Positions 16,551-25,146 of a stretch of 64,000 bases of DNA are shown piece by piece (position 1 is the first letter of the stretch; each line of letters starts with the position of its first letter). The translations under genes and the position numbers were made by a program. Origin of the DNA: CAIKMD01 sp035552195. GTDB lineage: Bacteria; Pseudomonadota; Alphaproteobacteria; ATCC43930; CGMCC-115725. The stretch is from positions 8,155 to 72,154 of the forward strand of contig DASZLU010000122.1 of assembly GCA_035552195.1 (NCBI GenBank), read 5' to 3'. The notes under the pieces were generated by a model that saw only the letters and a list, made by a program, of their open reading frames with translations, searched no databases and had not been told where the DNA came from.

Positions 16551-18179
16551 GTGGCGGATAGCGGTCAGGCGCAAACTTTTCTTTCCACCATGGCCGCGAG
16601 CCGTCCGCAGCGCCGCCTCGCGCTTGTCATCGTTTTCCTGCTCACCGCCGCCTTCCTCGCCACCGCACCTTTTGCCGCCGTGCCGCTGCTGCATAGCGAT
16701 GCTTTCATCCCTGCCTATGAATCGGCGCTGGTTGTCGAGGATGTGATCACCGCGGCGCTGCTCTATGCGCAATTCGCCATCCTGCGCGTGCCTTCCTTGC
16801 TCGTCCTCGGTGCGGCTTATCTCTTCACCGGACTCATCGTCATCCCGCATATGCTTGTCTTCCCCGGCCTCTTCACGCCAAGCGGCTTGCTCGGCGCAGG
16901 ACCAAGCAGCGCCGCATGGCTCTACGTCGCCTGGCATGTCGGGTTTCCGCTTGCGGTCATCGCCTACGCCTTCATGGGCGACGAGCGCCGATCTCTCATC
17001 ACGCCGGCCAAGGTCGAGCGCGCAATCCTGATCTCGATTGCCGCAACCGTCGTCCTTGTAATCGCCTTCACCTGGATATCGACAGCGGGCGACCCGCTGC
17101 TGCCGCAAGTGATCGCCGGCACGCGCCGGACTTCGTCCTTTCCCTATGTCAGCGGCTCCGTCTGGCTGCTCTCGACGATCGCGCTCGCGATCCTGTGGTG
17201 GCGCCGCCGCCGCACAGTGATCGAACTGTGGCTCGCCGTGGTGCTCTTCGCCTGGGTCGGGGAGATCGCGCTCAGCGTCGTGCTGGCGCCGGCGCGTTTC
17301 AGCGTCGGCTTCTATTTCGGCCGGCTCTACGGCGTAATCGCCGCCAGCCTTGTGCTCATCGTGCTGCTGTCGGAGACGACGACGCTCTACGCCCGGCTGG
17401 CCCGCGCCGTCGCCACCGAGCGGCGGGTGCGCGAGCGCCGGCTCAGCGAGATGGAAGCGATGCTCTCGCATCTTTCGCGCGTCAGCGATCTCGGCCATGT
17501 CGTCACCGCGCTGATCCACGAGGTCAACCAGCCGCTCGCCGCGATCGGCAATTACCTCTCGGCGCTGCAACGTCTCGCCGCCATGGGTGAGAAAGAGAAA
17601 GTCAGTACGACGATCGAGAAAACGCTCGGCCAGAGCGAGCGGGCGCGCGAGATCGTCCGCCGCTTGCGCGAATTCGTCGCCAAGCGCGAGATCGACCGCC
17701 GGCCGGAGCCGCTTGCGACCACGATCGAAGATGCGATCGGCGTTGCTCAGGCCGCGACCGGCCGCGGCACCGGCATCATGATCGAGACGAAGCTCGAGCC
17801 GCAGGCGGCGATGGTGGTGATCGATCGCATCCAGATCCAGCAAGTGCTGGTCAATCTGATCCGCAACGCCAGCGAAGCGATGGTTGAGAGCGACAGCCCC
17901 CTCCGCCATCTCAAAATCGCCTCCCGCGCGCTTAGTCCCGAAAAGATCGAGCTCAGCATCGCCGATACCGGCCCCGGCCTACCGGCGGCTGTCCGCGAGA
18001 AGTTGTTCGAACCGTTCGTGACGACGAAAGCGACGGGTATGGGCGTCGGGCTCTCGATCTGCCGCTTCATCATCGAAGCGCATGACGAAAAGCTGCAAGT
18101 CGCCGACAATCCCGGCGGCGGCACGGTGTTCAGCTTCACCCTGCCGCTCGCCACCGGCGCCCTGGCAGCGGCGGACTGA
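16551..18179 (+). CDS. Membrane sensor histidine kinase
   Basis: A 542-residue kinase (GTG start; ATG at 16590 is an alternative). The N-terminal region has several membrane helices (about 20-285) in the style of MASE4-type sensors: LALVIVFLLTAAFLATAPFA, AAWLYVAWHVGFPLAVIAYA. A short coiled linker (ATERRVRERRLSEMEAML) leads to the HisKA domain with predicted H323 in LIHEVNQPLAAIGNYL, then the HATPase domain (NLIRNASEAM, GPGLP, GMGVGLSICR). There is no receiver. Upstream extension in frame is possible, but the long Arg-rich N-terminus it would add is unlikely. The TAXI protein gene begins seven bases after this stop. Confidence 0.85.
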   Translation: MADSGQAQTFLSTMAASRPQRRLALVIVFLLTAAFLATAPFAAVPLLHSDAFIPAYESALVVEDVITAALLYAQFAILRVPSLLVLGAAYLFTGLIVIPHMLVFPGLFTPSGLLGAGPSSAAWLYVAWHVGFPLAVIAYAFMGDERRSLITPAKVERAILISIAATVVLVIAFTWISTAGDPLLPQVIAGTRRTSSFPYVSGSVWLLSTIALAILWWRRRRTVIELWLAVVLFAWVGEIALSVVLAPARFSVGFYFGRLYGVIAASLVLIVLLSETTTLYARLARAVATERRVRERRLSEMEAMLSHLSRVSDLGHVVTALIHEVNQPLAAIGNYLSALQRLAAMGEKEKVSTTIEKTLGQSERAREIVRRLREFVAKREIDRRPEPLATTIEDAIGVAQAATGRGTGIMIETKLEPQAAMVVIDRIQIQQVLVNLIRNASEAMVESDSPLRHLKIASRALSPEKIELSIADTGPGLPAAVREKLFEPFVTTKATGMGVGLSICRFIIEAHDEKLQVADNPGGGTVFSFTLPLATGALAAAD

Positions 18180-18186
18180 GCGAGCC

Positions 18187-19296
18187 ATGCGCATCCGTCG
18201 TTTCATCGCCCGCACCTTTCTCGCGACAATCGTCCTCGCCGCGGCATCGGCGCCCATCCATCATGCTTGGGCCGAGGACGCACCGCACTTCTTCCGCATT
18301 GGCACCGCCGCCATCACCGGCACCTATTTCCAGATCGGCGCCGAGATCGCCAACGCGATCAGCAAGCCGCCCGGCTCGCGCGATTGCGAGCGCGGCGGTT
18401 CTTGCGGCGTGCCCGGCCTTGTCGCCGTGGCGCAAGCAACCGAAGGCTCGGTCGCCAATGTCCTCGCCGTCGGCCAAGGCCAGATCGAAGCCGCTTTCGC
18501 GCAAGCCGATATCGTGACGTGGGCCTATCGCGGCGAGGTGCCCGTCATTCCGCCGAGCAAAGCCTGCCGCGGCAGCGCCGCCGCGACGCAAAACGCTGTC
18601 GTGCCGCTCACCAAAACCGGACCGATCCGAAATCTGCGCGTCATCGCCGCGCTCTATCCCGAAGCCGTGCATGTCCTCGCGCGCGTCGGCTCCGCCGTCC
18701 GCAGCCTCGCCGATCTCAAAGGCAAGAACGTCGCGCTCGGCGAGCCCGGCTCCGGCACGCTCGCCGAAGCGCGCCTCGTCCTGCATGCGAGCGGACTGCA
18801 GGAATGCCAGATCAAGGCGCAATATCCGCGTCTCTCCGACGCGACGGCGCTGATCGAGAGCAACAAGCTCGATGCGTTCTTCCTGATGGCGGGCGCGCCG
18901 GTGCCGGCGATCGTCGATGCCGCATCGATGGCGCGCGTGCGGCTGCTGCCGATCAGCGGCAAGTCGCGCGAGACGCTGCTCCACGCCTATCCTTTCGTCA
19001 CCGCGACGACCATTCCCGGCGCGACTTATCCCGGCATCGATGGCGAGACGCCGACCATCGCCGTGCCGGCGCTCTTCGTCGCCAGCGCCGCGGTGCCCGA
19101 CGATCTCGTCTACGGCATCACCAAGGCGCTGTGGCAGGATGCGACACGCCGTCTGCTCGATAATGGCCATCCCGCCGGCAAGGCGATCCGCATCGAGAAT
19201 GCGCTGCAAGGCATTGCCATCCCGCTGCATCCTGGCGCCGCGCGTTATTACGCCGAGCGCGGCTTGCGGCTGCCGGAAACCCTGGCATCGCCGTGA
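18187..19296 (+). CDS. TAXI family substrate-binding protein
   Basis: A 369-residue periplasmic binding protein. The signal peptide ends near HHAWAED; HFFRIGTAAITGTYFQIGAEIANAI is the TAXI-family opening that binds glutamate-like ligands or fluorinated acids in known members. LADLKGKNVALGEPGSGTLAEAR is the second-lobe strand, and a mid-section DAFFLMAGAPVPAIVD fits. It overlaps a plausible ribosome-binding region (gagcc). It follows the membrane kinase by seven bases, suggesting that the binding protein feeds a signal to that kinase rather than to a TRAP permease, none of which is present. Confidence 0.82.
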   Translation: MRIRRFIARTFLATIVLAAASAPIHHAWAEDAPHFFRIGTAAITGTYFQIGAEIANAISKPPGSRDCERGGSCGVPGLVAVAQATEGSVANVLAVGQGQIEAAFAQADIVTWAYRGEVPVIPPSKACRGSAAATQNAVVPLTKTGPIRNLRVIAALYPEAVHVLARVGSAVRSLADLKGKNVALGEPGSGTLAEARLVLHASGLQECQIKAQYPRLSDATALIESNKLDAFFLMAGAPVPAIVDAASMARVRLLPISGKSRETLLHAYPFVTATTIPGATYPGIDGETPTIAVPALFVASAAVPDDLVYGITKALWQDATRRLLDNGHPAGKAIRIENALQGIAIPLHPGAARYYAERGLRLPETLASP

Positions 19297-19309
19297 GGCA
19301 ATCCGATCG

Positions 19310-19921
19310 ATGAGCCAGCGCGCGGGTTTGTTTGGCGAAATCGCCATCGCCTTCGTGATCTCGGCGGCGCTTTGGCTCGCGACCTATTATCTGCTGCCGC
19401 CTCTGGACGGCATGACCGGGGCGCTGGCCCGGCTGGTCTTCGCGCTGAAATGCGGCTGCGTCGCGTTGCTGTTCTGCTTCGTGTTCGGGATCGAGGCGGT
19501 CGCGCACGAGCGTCTGCGCTCGCCGGCGATCGATCCGCTCGCCGGTTACGAGACGCGGCGCATGACGATCAATCTGCGCTGTCTGCAGAACACGCTCGAG
19601 CAGCTTCTGCTGTTCCTGCCCGGACTTTTCGGCCTTGCCTATTACTGCGACAGCGGCGCGGCGATGCGCGCCGTGGTCGCGACGACGCTGGTCTGGATCA
19701 TCGGCCGCTTCGCCTTCTGGATCGGCTATCATCAGGGCTCGCTGCATCGCGCCGCCGGGGCGCCCAGCATGATGATCGGCATGGTGATGCTGCTCTATGT
19801 CAGTGCGCGTTTCGGCTACGAACTCGCCGGCTGGAGCGGCGCGATCCTCCTGCTGGTGCTGTTCTTCGCCGGCGAAATGGTTCTCGTCCTCACCACCAAG
19901 CCGCTTCTGCCACGGTCATAG
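19310..19921 (+). CDS. MAPEG-like membrane protein
   Basis: A 203-residue protein with four or five membrane helices. The TM2-TM3 region ETRRMTINLRCLQNTLEQLLLF matches the MAPEG pattern (R-x-x-x-N-x-x-x-x-x-E), and VWIIGRFAFWIGY follows it. MAPEG proteins are glutathione- or lipid-linked membrane enzymes. It lies 13 bases downstream of the TAXI gene in what looks like one transcription unit. The substrate is unknown. Confidence 0.7.
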   Translation: MSQRAGLFGEIAIAFVISAALWLATYYLLPPLDGMTGALARLVFALKCGCVALLFCFVFGIEAVAHERLRSPAIDPLAGYETRRMTINLRCLQNTLEQLLLFLPGLFGLAYYCDSGAAMRAVVATTLVWIIGRFAFWIGYHQGSLHRAAGAPSMMIGMVMLLYVSARFGYELAGWSGAILLLVLFFAGEMVLVLTTKPLLPRS

Positions 19922-19930
19922 GAACGAAGC

Positions 19931-20275
19931 GTGAAGATCATCCCGTGTTGTCTCGTCGCTCTCGCTTTCGCCGTCATCACCGCGCCCAGTCACGCGCAGC
20001 CCGGCATCCGCGTCCTCATTCCGAGCGACGATAACTGCAACGCCTTCATCGCCGCGCTCAACAGCGGCGATCGCGCAACCTTGCTCGATCTCGGCGGCTG
20101 GGCGCTGGGCTATCTCTCGGGCATCGCGCAACAAAGCCGCAAGAACATCCTCGGCCAAGCGACGAGCGAAAGCCTGATGGACGGTATCGCCGCAAGCTGC
20201 CAGCGCGACCCGAACCGCGCGATGTCGGCCGTCGTTATGGAAATGGCCAACTCGCTGCTGGCCCAGGCTAACTGA
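19931..20275 (+). CDS. Small secreted protein, HdeA/Rap1a-like
   Basis: A 114-residue exported protein. The signal peptide ends near PSHAQ, and the mature part has two cysteines (DNCNAFIA and ASCQRDP) and the helical pattern LGGWALGYLSGIAQ. The two-Cys, all-helical form resembles HdeA/Rap1a-Tai proteins, which in other bacteria are acid chaperones or immunity proteins. That match is by pattern only. The start is GTG at 19931, closely following the MAPEG gene. Confidence 0.55.
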   Translation: MKIIPCCLVALAFAVITAPSHAQPGIRVLIPSDDNCNAFIAALNSGDRATLLDLGGWALGYLSGIAQQSRKNILGQATSESLMDGIAASCQRDPNRAMSAVVMEMANSLLAQAN

Positions 20276-20370
20276 GACGACCGGCACGATAACGCGCCTC
20301 TAGATGACAGGCCACAACGCGCGCCGCTAAACTCCCCCGCGAATAAAACGTATCTTCAAGGGAGGATTTC

Positions 20371-20901
20371 ATGCGCATTCCGGTCTTTGCGGCGTTGCTG
20401 ATGAGCGCCGCTGCAGTCGTTTCTTCTGCCGCATCCGCACAGCAAGCCGCCGGTGGCGCTGCGCCGGCACCCGCGCAACAGGCTGCGCCACAGGCGCCGA
20501 CGCCATACGGCTTGCCGATCGATCTCGCGCTTGCGCGCAAGGCCGCCGATGCCGCTGTCGCCAAGGCAAAAGCGACTGGCTTTCCCTCGGCCGTCGCGAT
20601 CGTCGGACCCGCCGGCGAGCTGATCTTCCTCGAGAAGATGGATAACGCGAACAACTCGACCTCCGAGCTAGCGATCAGGAAAGCGTCAGGCGCCGCCGCC
20701 TTCCGTCGCCCGACGAAGCTCTTCGAGGATCAACTCGCGCAGCGCCCGGTTGTCGGCCAGCTCGGCGTCATCGCCGTCGGAGGCGGCATCCCGATCATCA
20801 TCAGAGGCCATATCGTCGGCGCCATCGGTTCGTCCGGCGCGCCGACCTCGGATGGCGACATCGCCGCCGCGCAGGCGGGCATCGACGTACTCGAGAAGTA
20901 A
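20371..20901 (+). CDS. Secreted GlcG/HbpS-like haem-binding protein
   Basis: A 176-residue protein. The signal peptide ends near ASAQQ; an Ala/Pro/Gln-rich linker follows. The GlcG/HbpS domain is then clear: LALARKAADAAVAKAKATGFPSAVAIVGPAGELI, RKASGAAAFRRPT and the C-terminal GGIPIIIRGHIVGAIGSSG. HbpS proteins bind haem and sense redox in the envelope; GlcG members are often linked to glycolate genes. A strong ribosome-binding site (GGGAGGA) sets the start. Confidence 0.82.
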   Translation: MRIPVFAALLMSAAAVVSSAASAQQAAGGAAPAPAQQAAPQAPTPYGLPIDLALARKAADAAVAKAKATGFPSAVAIVGPAGELIFLEKMDNANNSTSELAIRKASGAAAFRRPTKLFEDQLAQRPVVGQLGVIAVGGGIPIIIRGHIVGAIGSSGAPTSDGDIAAAQAGIDVLEK

Positions 20902-20907
20902 GAATTT

Positions 20908-20999
20908 CACCACGGAGGCACTGAGGACACGGAGAAGAATGACGACGCGCTTCGCGCGCAGAAAAAGTATCTCCGTGCTCTCTGTGTCTCTGTGGTGAC
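20908..20999. repeat. Imperfect inverted repeat between convergent genes
   Basis: About 30 bases beginning TCACCACGGAGGCACTGAGG at 20908 reappear inverted at about 20970-20999 (complement TCACCACAGAGACACAGAGA...). This 'CCACGGAG...CACTGAG' type is a recognisable interspersed palindrome in many bacteria. It fills the gap between the convergent HbpS and Gfo/Idh genes and could act as a bidirectional terminator. Confidence 0.6.
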
Positions 21000-21000
21000 T

Positions 21001-22212
21001 CTATTTCTCTTGACGGTATAGCGGCAGCGGTGCGATCTGCCGCGTTAAAGCGATCGCGCGCCGCTCGCGCGCGGAGTGCAGGATGGCGAGCGAGGCTTCG
21101 AGCGTCGCTAATCCCCATTCACCCGAATGCAGCGGCGCGTTGCCGGTCGTTACCGCGTCGTAAAACTCGGCGAGCGCCGGCAGCCGCGGCGCACGCGGCG
21201 GCGCGAGCGCGCGCAGACCATGTTCGCGATCGCTGTCAACGACGACGCCTTGTGGCACCGGCCGCAGATCGGCGCGCTCACAGCTCACCACGATGAAGCC
21301 GAAATGCTCGTGCCAGCGCGTTTGGGCCGGCGCGCTCGGATTGTCGGTCGCGACGCCATAGCCGCGCTTGCGACGCAACTCTTCTTCCTCCGCCTGGCTG
21401 AGGCCCGGCGGCAGCGCGTTTCGGGTGCGCGCGAAGGCGTCCCCGGCCTTCGGCAAGCCTGACTCGCCGATCCAGCCGAGCAGCGCGTCAGAATCGTAAT
21501 GCGCATAGCCGCTATAGGTGATCGTCGCCGCGATATCGCCGGCGAAGCGCAGCAGCGCGGTATAGGCACCCTCGGTCGGCCGCGCCGCATCCCAAATGCC
21601 GGTCTGCGCCGTGACGCTCTCGGCAAGGCCGCCCGCGAGCAAGCGCACGACATCGACCTGATGCATCGCCTGATTGAAGATCACGCCGCCGCCTGCCGAT
21701 GTGTCGAGCTCTTCGGCGCGGCGCGGGCGATAGAGGAAATCGGTGAAGTTGAGCGCCGTGATCATCTTCACGGCGCCGAACTCGCCGCTTGCGATGATGG
21801 CGCGCGCCGCCGCGATCGGCGGATCGAAGCTGTGGCTGTGGCCGACGAGCAGCTTCACGCCGGCTTCCCGCGCCGCCGCAACCATCGCCTCCGCTTCGGC
21901 GAGCGTCAGCGCCATCGGCTTCTCGACTAAGATGTGCTTGCCGGCGCGCGCGGCGGCGATCGCATGCTCGGCATGGAATTGATGCGGCGTCGCGATATAG
22001 ACCGCCTCGACGCGCGGATCATGCAGCAACTCGCCAACGGTCGTGTAACCCTTGCCGCCAAATTCTTCGCTGAAGCGTTTCTGGGCCTCCGGCCGCGGAT
22101 CGGCGGCGGCGACCAACGCGATCTCCGGCGATGCCGCAAAGGCCGGGCGCATGAAGGTGAAAGCGCGGCCGAGGCCGATCGCGCCGATGCCGAGCTTACG
22201 GTCCGCTGCCAT
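21001..22212 (-). CDS. Gfo/Idh/MocA family oxidoreductase
   Basis: A 403-residue NAD(P)-dependent dehydrogenase. The Rossmann fold opens with LGIGAIGLGRAFTF, followed by the EVAADP-like VAAADPRPEAQKRF, the adjacent EAVYIATPHQFHAEHA, and the family's EKPMALTLAEAEAM. These enzymes oxidise or reduce sugars, inositol or related cyclic polyols. It is the last gene of a leftward unit after the MarR regulator, three bases downstream of it. Its role in the surrounding aromatic-type pathway is unknown; a dehydrogenation of a dihydrodiol or ring alcohol is conceivable but unproven. Confidence 0.85.
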   Translation of the reverse strand: MAADRKLGIGAIGLGRAFTFMRPAFAASPEIALVAAADPRPEAQKRFSEEFGGKGYTTVGELLHDPRVEAVYIATPHQFHAEHAIAAARAGKHILVEKPMALTLAEAEAMVAAAREAGVKLLVGHSHSFDPPIAAARAIIASGEFGAVKMITALNFTDFLYRPRRAEELDTSAGGGVIFNQAMHQVDVVRLLAGGLAESVTAQTGIWDAARPTEGAYTALLRFAGDIAATITYSGYAHYDSDALLGWIGESGLPKAGDAFARTRNALPPGLSQAEEEELRRKRGYGVATDNPSAPAQTRWHEHFGFIVVSCERADLRPVPQGVVVDSDREHGLRALAPPRAPRLPALAEFYDAVTTGNAPLHSGEWGLATLEASLAILHSARERRAIALTRQIAPLPLYRQEK

Positions 22213-22215
22213 CGC

Positions 22216-22740
22216 TCACGCTTTCTTGGCCGGTGTCGCGCGGCGTGTCTCGCTTGCCGCCGCGAGATTCTTGCGGATCTTGCCGAGCGTCTTTTTCAAG
22301 CTCTCGATCTCCGCCGCGCTGATCCCCGAAGTCGCGGTACGATTGACCTCACGCGCCTCCTGCAACAGGAGGTCGCGCAGTTCCTTCGCTGGTCGCGTGA
22401 GGAAGATATTCGATTTACGCCGGTCCTCGCTGTTCGGCACGCGCAGTGCCAAGCCGCGCTTTTCCATTGCATGCAGCGCGCTGACGGTCGTCGCCTCGGA
22501 GTTGCCGACACGATCGCTGAGCTCGCGTTGCGAGAGTCCGTCCTCTTCCCAGAGCGCGCGCAGGAAATACCACATGCCGTTGGTGATGCCGAAAGGCTTC
22601 AGCCGCTCTTCCAGCTCGCGCTGCAAGGCGCGATGCGCCCAACGCACCTGATGGCCGATGCTATCCTCGGGCGGATAAGGCGAGCGCTTCGCCGCCGTCT
22701 CGCGTTTGCCGCGCTTCAGCGCGCGAACCGCTTGCGCCAC
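22216..22740 (-). CDS. MarR family transcriptional regulator
   Basis: A 174-residue regulator with a winged helix: HQVRWAHRALQRELEERLKPFGITNGMWYFLRALWEEDGLSQRELS, a recognition-helix region VGNSEATTVSALHAMEKRG, and the wing RRKSNIFLT. The C-terminal helix ends in a basic tail. I use the GTG at 22740, right after the Rieske gene's stop; upstream codons would run back into that gene. MarR proteins are usually ligand-released repressors of aromatic or stress genes. This one lies inside a candidate catabolic operon and may regulate it and the divergent arm. Confidence 0.82.
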   Translation of the reverse strand: MAQAVRALKRGKRETAAKRSPYPPEDSIGHQVRWAHRALQRELEERLKPFGITNGMWYFLRALWEEDGLSQRELSDRVGNSEATTVSALHAMEKRGLALRVPNSEDRRKSNIFLTRPAKELRDLLLQEAREVNRTATSGISAAEIESLKKTLGKIRKNLAAASETRRATPAKKA

Positions 22741-22742
22741 AA

Positions 22743-24038
22743 TTATTCCGCCGCCACCACGGCCGCGCGGCGCTCTTCCTCGGACACGGCGAGCGCGCGC
22801 CAATCGGTCGTCTTGGCGACGATGCCTTCGAAGGATGCGAGCTTCACCGGTGCAATGCGTGGCCCGATTGTGCCGAGCGCCGGTCCGCCATCGGCTACGG
22901 TTTTCGCCGCTGCAATCATCTGACGGCGAAATTGAGATACCGCGACATCGCTGGCGCCCAGATAATCATTCGAGCGATCGGCGATCGGCCCCATCGATTC
23001 CCACATCGCCATATCTTGCGCCGGGATGCCTTTGATTCCGGTAAAATCGCCGCGCTTCATCGCCTGGCGATCCTGTTTGAACGAATTGCTCAGGTTGGCG
23101 AATTTGCGGTACTCGGCATCGACATCGACGCCGACCTGCGCCGCACAGAATTTGCGCCAGCTTTCCTGGTCGATGCCTTTCGTCTCGTGCCAGGCAACCC
23201 AATAGAACATCGTGTTGTGATCATCGATCGGGATCAGCATCTGCGCCAGCTTGTACTGATCGTTCGGCGGGATCAGCACGGTGAACGGCGCGACGAATAC
23301 GGTGATGCGCACATAATCTTGCGTCTCCGCGTTGACGATCGGTTTGCGGATCGCAGCATAGCGGAAGCCGTAATTCGTGAGCTGGAATTGCATGCGCGGC
23401 GCCTTGTCGGTCGAAGGCCGCGGCCAGGACTGCTCGGTCGCCTTGGCGCCATCGACCTGCATCGCCGGCATGTTGGTCGAATGGAGACTGGAGGAATGCG
23501 CGGAATCGATCGCGCCCTCGAGCGGCTGCGCCCAGTTGCACGCGGTGTGCATCTTCACGATGCTGATGCGCGTCGTCGCTGTCGGTGCCCAGGTCGGCGG
23601 CTGGAATTCCGACATGGTCGTGCGCGGTCCCATGTAGATCCAGACGAACCCGCCGCCTTCCCGCGCCGGATAGGCTTTCTGCTTGATATGCGGCCGCATA
23701 CGCGCGCCGTTGTCGGGCTCGCACGACATGTCGAGGACGTTGCCCTCCACGTCGAATTTCCAGCCGTGATAGAGACAGCGCAGGCCGCATTCCTCGTTGC
23801 GTCCGAAAGCCAGCGAGGCCTGGCGATGCGGGCAATGCTCGCCCAGAACGCCGAGCTTTCCCTCGGTATCGCGAAACACGACCAGATCCTCGCCCAAGAG
23901 CCGCGTCCGCACCGGCGTGCCATCGGGTTCGCCGACCTCTTCGGACATGCAGGCCGGCAGCCAGTGGCGGCGCATCAGCGCGCCCATCGGCGCATCGCCC
24001 TCGACACGGCACAGCAGATCGTTTTCTTCGGGGGTCAT
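22743..24038 (-). CDS. Rieske [2Fe-2S] ring-hydroxylating oxygenase large subunit
   Basis: A 431-residue oxygenase. The Rieske domain has C69-P-H71 and C88-L-Y-H91 in GEHCPHRQASL and GLRCLYHGWKF. The catalytic domain carries the mononuclear iron triad D178, H181 and H186 in AIDSAHSSSLHS. The sequence resembles phthalate- and vanillate-type single-component-large-subunit oxygenases, which hydroxylate or demethylate aromatic acids. No small subunit is seen. A Rieske ferredoxin that could feed electrons is encoded in the divergent arm at 28563, while no reductase is visible. It is followed within two bases by the MarR gene. Confidence 0.9.
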   Translation of the reverse strand: MTPEENDLLCRVEGDAPMGALMRRHWLPACMSEEVGEPDGTPVRTRLLGEDLVVFRDTEGKLGVLGEHCPHRQASLAFGRNEECGLRCLYHGWKFDVEGNVLDMSCEPDNGARMRPHIKQKAYPAREGGGFVWIYMGPRTTMSEFQPPTWAPTATTRISIVKMHTACNWAQPLEGAIDSAHSSSLHSTNMPAMQVDGAKATEQSWPRPSTDKAPRMQFQLTNYGFRYAAIRKPIVNAETQDYVRITVFVAPFTVLIPPNDQYKLAQMLIPIDDHNTMFYWVAWHETKGIDQESWRKFCAAQVGVDVDAEYRKFANLSNSFKQDRQAMKRGDFTGIKGIPAQDMAMWESMGPIADRSNDYLGASDVAVSQFRRQMIAAAKTVADGGPALGTIGPRIAPVKLASFEGIVAKTTDWRALAVSEEERRAAVVAAE

Positions 24039-24054
24039 GACCTACTCCGTCTTC

Positions 24055-25146
24055 TCAATCGAATTCCCGCATGCGCGGCAACATTTTCGATCCCAAAAGC
24101 TCGATCGAATGCATGGTGGGCTCGCCGAGTTGAACACCGACGACAAGATCGATGATCCCGGCCTCCAGCTCATCATGGATCCGGCGGATTTGCTTGAGCG
24201 CCGTTTCCGGGCTGCCGACGACGACCTGGCCAAGCTCGATCCGCTCCGCCAGCTCCCGTCGCGAATTGCGCGTCGTCTGCCCGGTGAGGTCGGTGCCATA
24301 GTATCCCGATTGGCGCATGGCATCAGACACGGCTCTGTTTTGATCGGTCATGTTGACCCGGGGCTGGAGCGTCGCCATCTCGGCGAACGCTTGCTCGTCC
24401 GTATCGGCAATATGGTAGAGAGCGCGATAGATCACATCGTCGGCTGTGGGCTCCCAGCCCGCCTCGCGCGCGCAATTACGATAATGAGCGACCGCCTTTT
24501 TGGCATGCGGCATGGTGGTGAACGCGAAACCCACGCCGAGATGATTTTGGGCGGCGAACGCGCCCGCCTCGGGGCTCGCACCCGACATATACATGGGCGG
24601 ATGCGGCGTTTGTGCCGGCCGTGGCCAGATCGAGATGGTTCGGTAGTTATAATATTTTCCGGTCCAGCCGAACGGCTCCTTCTCCGTCCAGCTTCGCCGG
24701 ATCAGATGCAGCGCTTCCGCGAAACGCTCGCGCGATTCCGACGGATTGACGTCGTAGGTCACGTACTCGTTCGGCGTTCCGCGCATCATTCCGGCGATCA
24801 GCCGGCCGCCGGACATGACGTCGATCATCGCGAACTCTTCCGCGACCCGAACGGGATTGAGGATCGGAATGGTCGGCCCCAGCACCGCGATCTTGGCCTT
24901 GCGCACGACCTGACACAACGCGCCCGCCATCACCATCGGATTGGGGCTAAGCGAGAACGGCGAATAATGATGCTCGGCCACCGTCACCCAGTCGAAGCCG
25001 AATTCGTCCGCATGCCGGAACTGGTCGAGCGTCGTCTGCATCGATCGCACGGCGTGTTCCGGCTCAAAATATTTACCCGACAGCGGCCAAACGTCGGCGG
25101 GCGCCGGCCCCATGTACTGAGCATTGCAAAAGAGCGAGGCTTTCAT
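24055..25146 (-). CDS. LLM class flavin-dependent oxidoreductase
   Basis: A 363-residue luciferase-like monooxygenase. Visible parts are DEFGFDWVTVAEHHYSPFS (the common EHH motif), LGPTIPILNPVRVAEEFAMID (strand 4), SGGRLIAGMMRGTPNEY and MYMSGASPEAGAFAA. Such enzymes oxidise small alkanes, sulfonates or ring cleavage products with FMNH2. The ATG at 25146 overlaps the hydrolase stop as ATGA, which shows translational coupling; the longer frame would overlap the upstream gene deeply. It sits 16 bases before the Rieske oxygenase. Confidence 0.88.
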   Translation of the reverse strand: MKASLFCNAQYMGPAPADVWPLSGKYFEPEHAVRSMQTTLDQFRHADEFGFDWVTVAEHHYSPFSLSPNPMVMAGALCQVVRKAKIAVLGPTIPILNPVRVAEEFAMIDVMSGGRLIAGMMRGTPNEYVTYDVNPSESRERFAEALHLIRRSWTEKEPFGWTGKYYNYRTISIWPRPAQTPHPPMYMSGASPEAGAFAAQNHLGVGFAFTTMPHAKKAVAHYRNCAREAGWEPTADDVIYRALYHIADTDEQAFAEMATLQPRVNMTDQNRAVSDAMRQSGYYGTDLTGQTTRNSRRELAERIELGQVVVGSPETALKQIRRIHDELEAGIIDLVVGVQLGEPTMHSIELLGSKMLPRMREFD

